A program made the position numbers and the translations under genes. Below, in pieces: positions 29,918-37,956 of a stretch of DNA of 64,000 nt. Location: NCBI GenBank assembly GCA_949358305.1, contig OX442320.1, positions 2,482,501 to 2,546,500 on the forward strand, given 5' to 3'. The DNA comes from Strigamia acuminata (Eukaryota > Arthropoda > Chilopoda > Geophilomorpha > Linotaeniidae). Position 1 is the stretch's first letter. Every line of letters starts with the position of its first letter. The notes under the pieces are model-generated. The model was not told where the DNA came from. It ran no database searches and saw only the letters and a list, made by a program, of their open reading frames with translations.

Positions 29918-30405
29918 CGGTGTGATATTAGAACTGATTGTCAAGAGACACTGGTATTGATTCATGCTGAATCATGAACAATGGACAATGGATATGAACA
30001 AAATAACTTGTTAGTTTTCAATAACCATTCTAAAAAGAGAAACAAGCCTGCGACATCCAGAATAGAAGTTGTATGCTGAAGTTGCTGAGAGCCAGGCATC
30101 AGGGTGCTGAGCCCTAGGCCTAAGTGTTTTCGTGTTAGTGCATTGTGCCAAGGATGTTGTGAAATGGAAATCATCCAGAAGAAATCATCACTACAAATCA
30201 TCACTACAACTGAACAGTAACTATTGTGTGAAGAATAGTAGGCTTTATTTTTAAGCTATTTTTATCTTACACTTATTGTATATATTGTTGCTTTCTTAAT
30301 TATTAAACTTTTGTTAATGTTTTGAGAAACTAATGTTTTGAACATTCCAAAGAATAATGTTCCCGTGATACACCCGTCATCGCTCGGTCGGGGTGTACAT
30401 CACAT

Positions 30406-30423
30406 TGGTGGCAGCGGTGTTTT
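30406..30423 (+). other. EV primer-binding site
   Basis: One base after the LTR end (CATCACA) the sequence is TGGTGGCAGCGGTGTTTT. It starts with the TGG expected from a CCA tRNA end. I cannot name the tRNA safely. Confidence 0.55.
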
Positions 30424-30468
30424 CTTGCTTACTCACATAAAATTTAAGGATATCAAATTTCTATTAAC

Positions 30469-31572
30469 ATGGCTGACGCAGCAGTTACTGCTTTACTTCA
30501 AAAAATTGAACAAAAATTGGATGCAGATTTACCTCATGGTGGTCCCAAAACCACAGGTCAAGGGTTGGCAACACTCTTAGAACCTTTCTCAGGGAAGGTA
30601 GGGGGTCTTAGTATCAAAAGATTTTTCCAGTTGTTGGAAGAAGTGGCTGAATTGGCTCACTGGTCAGATGAGCACAAGATTTCCATAGCCAGGTGTAAAA
30701 TGACTGGGGCAGCCAGAGACTATGTTTTTGATAATGAGGATGTCCGAGTCCAAAAGGACTATAAATTATTCAAAGCAGCCTTAATTGAGAGGTTTACTAA
30801 TGAACCCATTGTAATCTGCAGACGAAATTTCCAGGAATGTATCCAACTTGAAACTGAAGATGTTCAGGGTTATGCCACTAGGTTGAGGGCATTACAGGAT
30901 AAAACTTTTATTCCCACTGCAGTAGGCACTCCAGCTGAGAAAGAAGCTAAAGATAAGTTGAAGAAAGAAGTCATGAAAGATGAGTTACTGAGTCAGTTTA
31001 TTAATGGAATAACAGACCCAGTTAGGCGTTATGTCATGACTCATAACCCAGATACATACGAGGAAGCGCTTAAGATTGCTATTAGGGAAGAGCAAAATGA
31101 AACTTTGACAGCCAAACAGGGTAATAAAATCAGAGTTGTAGATAGCAAAACTGAAGAGTTAGGGTTACTAAAAAATCAACTTTATCAGCTTGAAAAAATT
31201 TTAAAGGAACAGAAATTAAACAGTGAAGCACAGGGTACACAGGATGTTAAACCTAAAACACCAAATAATAACAAGAGTATTGTTTGTTTTAAGTGTGGAG
31301 AACAAGGTCATATTAAAGCTAGATGCACTGCTCCGAGTAGAAAATCAGTGACATGCTTTAATTGTAATAAGGAAGGACATATTGCAAAATATTGTAGAGC
31401 TCCTAAAAAAGAAGGGCAATCCCAGACCAGGAATTTTCAGAAAATTCAGTGTCAGATTTGTAATAAAATAGGGCACACTGCAGCTAAATGCAGAAATAGA
31501 TTTACTAGAAATGAAACCCAGTGTGGAGAGCGGACTGAGACAAAAAACGAGTCTCAGCCCCCTCCCCAATAG
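30469..31572 (+). CDS. EV Gag
   Basis: 367 codons from ATG 30469. The capsid region (about residues 35-200) has FSGKVGGLSIKRFF, LAHWSDEHK and the C-terminal motif QFINGITDPVRRYV. Three CCHC knuckles follow at about 273-286 (CFKCGEQGHIKARC), 296-309 and 328-341. Three knuckles is more than the usual one or two. It forms the particle and binds RNA. The stop at 31570-31572 lies in the loop of the frameshift hairpin. Frame intact. Confidence 0.92.
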   Translation: MADAAVTALLQKIEQKLDADLPHGGPKTTGQGLATLLEPFSGKVGGLSIKRFFQLLEEVAELAHWSDEHKISIARCKMTGAARDYVFDNEDVRVQKDYKLFKAALIERFTNEPIVICRRNFQECIQLETEDVQGYATRLRALQDKTFIPTAVGTPAEKEAKDKLKKEVMKDELLSQFINGITDPVRRYVMTHNPDTYEEALKIAIREEQNETLTAKQGNKIRVVDSKTEELGLLKNQLYQLEKILKEQKLNSEAQGTQDVKPKTPNNNKSIVCFKCGEQGHIKARCTAPSRKSVTCFNCNKEGHIAKYCRAPKKEGQSQTRNFQKIQCQICNKIGHTAAKCRNRFTRNETQCGERTETKNESQPPPQ

Positions 31573-31585
31573 AGGGACAGGGGGC
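31542..31585 (+). promoter_or_regulatory. EV -1 ribosomal frameshift signal (gag to pol)
   Basis: The heptamer A AAA AAC (31542-31548) is in gag phase. An 8-nt spacer is followed by a 7-bp stem GCCCCCT/AGGGGGC (31557-31563 and 31579-31585) with an inner CCC/GGG pairing. The gag stop is in the hairpin. The pol frame is exactly -1 and open from just before the heptamer. Confidence 0.9.
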
Positions 31586-31595
31586 ATCAAGAAAG

Positions 31596-34500
31596 ATGAC
31601 CAGAAAGAAACAAAAGCCAGGAGAAAAGCAAATCAAAGTGTTACGTAATTTGAGGACATCAGCCTTTGTGAACATTAAAATAGATGGAATGATTGGCACT
31701 TTTTTCATTGACACGGGGGCGGATTCAACCTTAATTTCAGACCAATTTTGGAAAAAGTTAAATCTCGCAAAAAAGTTTAAATTAGAGCAAGTAGGCCAAG
31801 TTGAGAGTGTAACGGGACACCCGCTTTCAATGGTTGGAAAGTGTGATCTCCCATTACAATTTGGAAGTGAAGTGTATACAAGGTCTGTTGCTATATGTAA
31901 TGATAATTATGTCTCACCAGCGGATGGATTATTAGGAGGTGATATTGTTTTTGGATTGAACATGAGTATATTGGGAGAAACAGAAGAACTTAAAGTACAA
32001 GGAGAAAGTTTACCACTGTTCTTTTCTATTGCACAGGCAAGAAAAATAAATAAGAAATTAAAAGCTACTACAAAGAGAAAGATGAGAGTATGTCGTGTTA
32101 CAATACGAGCAGTTGTCGATTACATAATTCCGGCGCGAAGCCAATTTATAGTAATGGGTCAAATTCCAAAACATGCATGGAAACAAGAGGAGGGCGTAGT
32201 AGAAAGTAATACTATACGAAAAGCCAAGAGTACTTATGTTGCCAATGCGATAGTAAATGTTAGTGAAGAAGGCAAAGTACCTGTGGGTATTTTAAATGTT
32301 TCTAGTCATGATGTTAAGATTAAGAAGGGTAAACCTTTAGGGCAGTTTGTTACTGCAGAAACAAAAACTGAAAATACATCAATTAGAATGATCAAGGAAT
32401 CTGATACATTGGCAGACCAAACTGAAATTTTAGAAAAGAATAGGACAGAGTTAGAAAAGTTATTTACTTTAGATCATTGTACCTTAGAAGAAAAGGATAA
32501 GTTATTGGATCTAATCGCAAATTACAGAGATGTATTTGCTTTAAGTGATTCAGAATTGGGTTATTGTCCTTATGTGACACACAAAATTTGTACAGGAGAT
32601 GCAAAACCAATTTATCAGAGACCTTATAGAATTCCACATACTCAGCAGGCAATTATGAAAGAATCCATTCAGGATCTGTTAAAAAGAGATCTCATCACTT
32701 ATTCAAATAGCCCTTGGTCAGCTCCAGCATTGTTAGTCCAGAAACCAGATGGTAGTCCTAGATTTTGTATTGATTTCAGAAAACTAAATGCTGTAACTAG
32801 AAATGATCCTTATCCTCTGCCTAGAATAACTGAGGTGCTTGATCAGTTAAGGGGAGCTGTATATTTCACGGTGCTTGATTTTTTAAGTGGTTATTGGCAA
32901 TTACCCATGGACCCAAGTGATCAGGAGAAAACTGCTTTTAGCGTTTCATTTGGTCATTTTGAGTGGAAAAGAATGCCAATGGGATTAAAATGTGCACCTG
33001 CTACTTGGCAGAGATTGGCTGACTTGTTGCTTGCAGGACTGGATAATTGTTACATCTATTTGGATGATTTATTACTTGCCAGTCCTAGTCTTTCTGCCCA
33101 TCTTCAAATTTTAGAGGCTATTTTTCAGCGCTTGCAAATGGTAGGATTAAGAATAAAACCAAGTAAATGTCATTTTTTGCAACCTGAAGTTCAGTATTTA
33201 GGTCATGTAATTTCAGCTGAAGGTGTAAAACCAAATCCAAAAAAGATTGATGCTGTTGTCAATTATCCTAGACTTAGTACTAATAAAGAAATAAAAGGCT
33301 TTGTGGGTTTAGCTGGTTATTACCGTAGACATGTTAAAGATTTTGCTAAGACAGCTAAAGCTTTGAATGAACTTACAAAACAAGAAGATTTTGTATGGAC
33401 TGAGGCATGTGAACAAGCATTTCAAGAACTAAAGAAAGCCTTAGTGACTGCACCAGTATTGGTTTATCCCAACTTTGAGAAACAATTTATTGTGTCTACA
33501 GATGCATCTCAGTATGCAATTGGGGCGGTGTTATCTCAAGAAGATGACAAAGGATTAGAGCATCCAGTTGCTTATGCCAGTAGACAATTGAACCAAGCAG
33601 AAATAAATTATTGCACAACAGAAAAAGAACTGTTAGCCATAGTGTACGCAATTAAGGAATTTAGATGTTATTTATATGGACAAAAATTCAAAATTATTAC
33701 TGATCATCGTCCACTGAAGTGGCTAGCTAATGTGAAAGATCCGAGTAGTAGATTAGCTAGATGGGGTTTATTGTTGCAAGAATATGACTTTGAAATTGTT
33801 CATAAAGCAGGAAAGACTCATGTCAATGCAGATGCTTTAAGTCGTGTTGTTGTGAGGCTAACTAATGATTGTATTCCAATATGGGACAGAGATCAAATTA
33901 AAACAGCTCAGAGAGATGATGAGGTATGGAGTGAATTAATTGATAAAATAGAGAAACCAGAGAAAGAGTACGAGGGTACTTACAAAAACAGACTTGATGA
34001 ATTTAAATTAGATCAAGATGGATTGCTTTATCAAATCAAACATGCTACTACCAGACAAGAGACATGGGAAAGACTTGTAGTACCAAGCAGTCTCATTACA
34101 TCTGTTTTGAGAGCATATCATGATGCTCCGACTGCTGGTCATTTTGCAACCAAGAAGTCGAGAAAAAGAATAGAAAGAAGCTTCTATTGGCCAACGATGA
34201 ACAAAGATATTAAGGACTATTGTGACAAATGTGACTTGTGTGCAAGAAGGAAAATGCCTAACAAAACAATGAGGGTCCCAATGCAAGAATTTCCAGAGCT
34301 GTCTAGGCCATTTCAATGTGTGGCTATTGACATAAAGGGTCCACTAGTTACGTCACAAGATGGAATGAAATACATTCTAGTTTTTGTAGATCATTTTACT
34401 CGCTACGTGGAATTTATTCCTATGCGCAATCAGTCAGCAGAAGAGGTGGCAAGTCATTTTGTGACACGTATCTTATTAAGATATGGGACACCTGAACAAC

Positions 34501-35513
34501 TCATTACTGATCGTGGTAGTAATTTTGTTAGCAAATTATTCAGAGAGGTTTGTGCACTTATGCGCATTGAAAAATGTTATACGACACCTTATCATCCAAT
34601 GAGTAATGGTGTTTGTGAAAGAGTAAATAGAACAATTGGAGAAATGTTGACACACTATGTTGAGAATGATCAGAAAGATTGGCCACAATGGATTCCATTT
34701 GCACAATTTGCAGTAAATACTGCTGTGCATGAATCAACAGGGGAGACGCCACATTTTCTATTGTTTCTTCATGATGCTAGCATGCCATGGGATCGAATTA
34801 CGGCACCAAGAAAGGTAGATTATTCTCTTGGAGATAATTATGCAGCCGAGATGATGGCACGAATGCAATATGAACATGAAATGACGACTAAGTTTCTGAT
34901 GGAAGCATCAGGTGATCGCAAAAAGAAATATGATAAACATGCTACAGTTGGAATTCCATTTGAGGTTGGAGACAGAGTATATGCTAAGATTCATGTGAAA
35001 CGACCCGGATTGTCTCATAAATTAGCATATCAATGGAGAGGCCCATTTAGAATAGTAAAACAGACTAGTCCTGTTAATTTTGAATTGCAAGGAATTTTTA
35101 CTAAACAGAAGTTGCATTTGCATGCAAATGAATTAAAGAAAGCTAGGGGTTGGTCTCCACCAGAGTTAGTTGATGTAGATAATAGAGAGGCACAGGCAGA
35201 AGACAATTCTGACCAAGCCCAAAGAGTATGTCAAGAGCAACCACAAGTAGAGCTGGAAGAAGTTCCTGAGGTTGATGATTGGTGTTTGTTGGATATAGGC
35301 GGACCTGTGTTGCCAGAATTTGACATCACAGAACAGGAGGATCAGAATGCTCCATTGGTAGCCAATGTGATTCCACCTGCACCACCCGTAATACCCATAC
35401 CTGCTGTTGTTGCAGCACCTGCACCAGTTACACCTCGTGAAGGACTTCGTAGTCAGGGCACTGTATCTGATCAGCCTTGGATTTTGCCGACATATACTAG
35501 ACACAGACAGTAA
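31596..35513 (+). CDS. EV Pol polyprotein (PR-RT-RNase H-IN)
   Basis: 1305 codons counted from ATG 31596, probably made as a Gag-Pol fusion by -1 frameshifting at 31542. Protease IDTGADSTLI is near residue 37-46. RT runs from about 345 to 560 with YLDD near 488. RNase H has STDASQYAIGAVL near 635. Integrase has HHCC zinc residues near 842-880, catalytic D, D and E in AIDIKGP, ITDRGSNF and NGVCERVN (about 911, 971, 1007), and a GPF-type C-terminal motif (WRGPFRIVKQ). A Pro-rich tail follows. All catalytic residues are present. No break seen. Confidence 0.95.
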   Translation: MTRKKQKPGEKQIKVLRNLRTSAFVNIKIDGMIGTFFIDTGADSTLISDQFWKKLNLAKKFKLEQVGQVESVTGHPLSMVGKCDLPLQFGSEVYTRSVAICNDNYVSPADGLLGGDIVFGLNMSILGETEELKVQGESLPLFFSIAQARKINKKLKATTKRKMRVCRVTIRAVVDYIIPARSQFIVMGQIPKHAWKQEEGVVESNTIRKAKSTYVANAIVNVSEEGKVPVGILNVSSHDVKIKKGKPLGQFVTAETKTENTSIRMIKESDTLADQTEILEKNRTELEKLFTLDHCTLEEKDKLLDLIANYRDVFALSDSELGYCPYVTHKICTGDAKPIYQRPYRIPHTQQAIMKESIQDLLKRDLITYSNSPWSAPALLVQKPDGSPRFCIDFRKLNAVTRNDPYPLPRITEVLDQLRGAVYFTVLDFLSGYWQLPMDPSDQEKTAFSVSFGHFEWKRMPMGLKCAPATWQRLADLLLAGLDNCYIYLDDLLLASPSLSAHLQILEAIFQRLQMVGLRIKPSKCHFLQPEVQYLGHVISAEGVKPNPKKIDAVVNYPRLSTNKEIKGFVGLAGYYRRHVKDFAKTAKALNELTKQEDFVWTEACEQAFQELKKALVTAPVLVYPNFEKQFIVSTDASQYAIGAVLSQEDDKGLEHPVAYASRQLNQAEINYCTTEKELLAIVYAIKEFRCYLYGQKFKIITDHRPLKWLANVKDPSSRLARWGLLLQEYDFEIVHKAGKTHVNADALSRVVVRLTNDCIPIWDRDQIKTAQRDDEVWSELIDKIEKPEKEYEGTYKNRLDEFKLDQDGLLYQIKHATTRQETWERLVVPSSLITSVLRAYHDAPTAGHFATKKSRKRIERSFYWPTMNKDIKDYCDKCDLCARRKMPNKTMRVPMQEFPELSRPFQCVAIDIKGPLVTSQDGMKYILVFVDHFTRYVEFIPMRNQSAEEVASHFVTRILLRYGTPEQLITDRGSNFVSKLFREVCALMRIEKCYTTPYHPMSNGVCERVNRTIGEMLTHYVENDQKDWPQWIPFAQFAVNTAVHESTGETPHFLLFLHDASMPWDRITAPRKVDYSLGDNYAAEMMARMQYEHEMTTKFLMEASGDRKKKYDKHATVGIPFEVGDRVYAKIHVKRPGLSHKLAYQWRGPFRIVKQTSPVNFELQGIFTKQKLHLHANELKKARGWSPPELVDVDNREAQAEDNSDQAQRVCQEQPQVELEEVPEVDDWCLLDIGGPVLPEFDITEQEDQNAPLVANVIPPAPPVIPIPAVVAAPAPVTPREGLRSQGTVSDQPWILPTYTRHRQ

Positions 35514-35639
35514 AGGAAGAGAGGGGAGGGGAATAGTCTTCATGTTTCATACTAATGATTTTTTTTAAATTACTCTAACAAGGTTTAAGAGTTAGAATTG
35601 AATCAGTTAGTTTAGAAATATTTTAACAGTCAAATTTTA

Positions 35640-35655
35640 TTTTTAGGTTGATATA
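35640..35655 (+). promoter_or_regulatory. candidate splice acceptor for env mRNA
   Basis: A T-rich run ends in TTTTTAG at 35646, ten bases before the env ATG. Env of errantiviruses is known to be made from a spliced RNA. The donor was not identified. Confidence 0.5.
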
Positions 35656-37626
35656 ATGGCTATTATGAGATCACCCGTCCATGTGGTTACAGTTTGCTTA
35701 ATGATCATGACTGCCAGCCACACGGCACCTGCAGATGAAAATGTCCAAGCCTTGGATAAAGGAATTGTGTTTCTTAAACAAGGAGAATTTTTGCTGACAG
35801 GAAGCCAATGGACTATCGTGATGGATGTTATGGTTGAACCATACTCACGGTTGATACGAGAAATTACTCGAGGGATAAATACTTTAGAGAAAGAGGTAGA
35901 GAAAACCTCTTTGGGATCAGAAGACTGGAAGGCTATCATTGCCCCTATGCAATTAGAGTTTGAAGATATGAAACAAAACATTCAGTTAGTAACAGATGAA
36001 ATCAGAGACATTCAGAGTGGTGTAATGTTGCCGGTCGCCCGTGAAACCAATAGAAACAAGAGAGGACTCATTGACATTGGAGGAAAAACCTTGAAATTTC
36101 TAATTGGAGTAGCGGAAGACGAGGATATTACTCAGTTAAATAAGAGAGTTGATGCCTTAAAGGAGACATCAAAGCAAGTGTTACACATTTTGGATGAACA
36201 GACCACATTGATGGATCATTTGGTACAAGGATTTCAAGAACAAGAACAACAGATGAAGCAGCTACAAGATGCTGTTGGAGAGTTAAGAAAGGGTTTACAG
36301 ATTTTTGAGCTTAATAATGCTTACGACGCAATTTTGAGACGCTTACAATTAGCATTAATGGGTGTAAGAGTAGAAGTTGCTGCTCTTAGAGAAGCTTTAG
36401 GGGAAACTGCTAAAGGAAGTTTGAGTTTGTATTTTTTACCACCTAGGATTTTGTATAATATGCTTCGCCAAATTAGAAATAAGTTACCAATAGGGTTATC
36501 TTATGTTTTACCATTGCAAAAGGATACAATTTATCGTTTTTATCAATTGTGTGTTGTGATTCCTACTGCTTTACCAGGAAAATTAAGATTGTTTATTCGT
36601 GTTCCATTGAGTTCTAATGATTTAACTTTTACGCTTTTTTATATTTTAAATTTACCAGTTAAAATAGATGATTCAAATTTAGCTTTGTATTATGATGTTC
36701 AATTTCCATATTTAGCTATTTCTAAGGATCAACAAAGCTATATGCTATTAACAAATCAGGATTTACAGGAATGTAAAGGGGATTTTATTCAATTGTGTGC
36801 TCCACAGACTATGGTTCGACGTGACACTAGTCCGTCTTGTGAATTTGCATTGTTTAGAGGAAAGATAGAAGAAGTTGGTCAATTGTGTGTTAGAAAAGTT
36901 ACTCAAGCAGTGACAGTATTCTATCGTTTGGAACAACAAGGGAAATGGGTTTATAGTGTTAAGGAACCGATCACATTTACATTGGCTTGTGGGAGGGCTA
37001 CTGACACCCTTAATACCATCATAGCGCAAAAAACAGGGATGTTAGTGGTTCCGCCTGCATGCGCAGCGATAGGAAAGGAGATTTTACTCCCGCGACATTT
37101 TCAGGGACGCCTGCAAAATGCCAATCAGAAGGTAGAAATGTTTATTCCCCCATTAGCAGAAATTTTACAGGCTGAGGATGAAGTTTTATTGAAAAGATGG
37201 GAGGGAATACAAACAGTAAACAATAGTAAGGATCAGGTTAGATCAAAATTTCAGGATGTTTCGTTAGAAAAGATAAGAATGGATATTCAAGAGGCTTCCA
37301 AGTCTTTGGATAATGAAGCAATGACTAATGGTACTCACACGTGGATATCAACAGTCATAGGCTGGGTATTACCAATCATTTGTTTAATCATAGGAATTTA
37401 TTGGTGTACTAAAAGAATTTGGAGTTGGAGGTCATCAAAGTCAAAGAGACAGAGGCCTAGTTTTTACCCAGACACAAGAATCAGATTTACACCAGTGACT
37501 ATGTCACCAAGCTCAGTAGAAAGTCAGACTGAAGAGATGGAGTCAGTTCCTCTGACCACAGTGCCAGGAACAACTCATTTAGAGTTGCCAGCAATCTCTA
37601 GAGAGTTGCCTGTCGGTTTTGATTAA
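35656..37626 (+). CDS. EV Env, F-like fusion glycoprotein
   Basis: 656 codons from ATG 35656. A hydrophobic signal peptide covers about residues 1-25. A furin-type site RNKR near 133-136 is followed by a glycine-rich hydrophobic stretch (GLIDIGGKTLKFLIG), the pattern of the errantivirus and baculovirus F-protein fusion peptide. A heptad-rich region follows (about 160-250), then a Cys-containing ectodomain, and one membrane span near 563-583 (TVIGWVLPIICLIIGIYW) with a short basic cytoplasmic tail. It acts at the envelope, and the visible features are those of a membrane-fusion protein. The frame is uninterrupted, although both LTRs of this copy are broken. Expression is not shown by the sequence. 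Confidence 0.9.
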   Translation: MAIMRSPVHVVTVCLMIMTASHTAPADENVQALDKGIVFLKQGEFLLTGSQWTIVMDVMVEPYSRLIREITRGINTLEKEVEKTSLGSEDWKAIIAPMQLEFEDMKQNIQLVTDEIRDIQSGVMLPVARETNRNKRGLIDIGGKTLKFLIGVAEDEDITQLNKRVDALKETSKQVLHILDEQTTLMDHLVQGFQEQEQQMKQLQDAVGELRKGLQIFELNNAYDAILRRLQLALMGVRVEVAALREALGETAKGSLSLYFLPPRILYNMLRQIRNKLPIGLSYVLPLQKDTIYRFYQLCVVIPTALPGKLRLFIRVPLSSNDLTFTLFYILNLPVKIDDSNLALYYDVQFPYLAISKDQQSYMLLTNQDLQECKGDFIQLCAPQTMVRRDTSPSCEFALFRGKIEEVGQLCVRKVTQAVTVFYRLEQQGKWVYSVKEPITFTLACGRATDTLNTIIAQKTGMLVVPPACAAIGKEILLPRHFQGRLQNANQKVEMFIPPLAEILQAEDEVLLKRWEGIQTVNNSKDQVRSKFQDVSLEKIRMDIQEASKSLDNEAMTNGTHTWISTVIGWVLPIICLIIGIYWCTKRIWSWRSSKSKRQRPSFYPDTRIRFTPVTMSPSSVESQTEEMESVPLTTVPGTTHLELPAISRELPVGFD

Positions 37627-37724
37627 TGTTAATTAATGTGTGTGGTTTTGAGAACTGCTTTGTTTTTGCTTTGCTAAATATATTGTGAGCATTCTTTGCA
37701 AATTTTTGGGATAATTTGTTCTTT

Positions 37725-37735
37725 AAGAAGGGAGG
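37725..37735 (+). other. EV polypurine tract
   Basis: AAGAAGGGAGG directly precedes the 3' LTR start TGTGATG. Confidence 0.8.
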
Positions 37736-37824
37736 TGTGATGCAGGAGTCTAATACCCTGTTCGCACTACATAGTCTAGATAAAACTTGAGCTAGCTTAG
37801 CTCAATCTAGATTGAGTTTAGCCT

Positions 37825-37956
37825 TGTGAGAATGATAAAGACAACCGATCAAGATGATTGTCTAAACTAGACTGATTTATTCATAAAACCTAGAACCAAT
37901 CATACAAAAGATAGAACAAGTCTCGAAATGACCCCCAGGGGGAGCTATCGCTCACA
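37825..37956 (-). repeat. TRG left LTR (3' LTR)
   Basis: 132 bp, TGTGAG...CTCACA in plus orientation. It contains the C-terminal end and stop of the TRG coding frame. Confidence 0.9.

Larger units (their letters stand above)
18019..30404 (+). repeat. EV 5' LTR, split by G2
   Basis: The left part is 18019-18130 and the right part 29918-30404. The right part keeps about 34 bp (29922-29955) absent from the 3' LTR, where the sequence between two GGT triplets has been lost. Confidence 0.85.
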
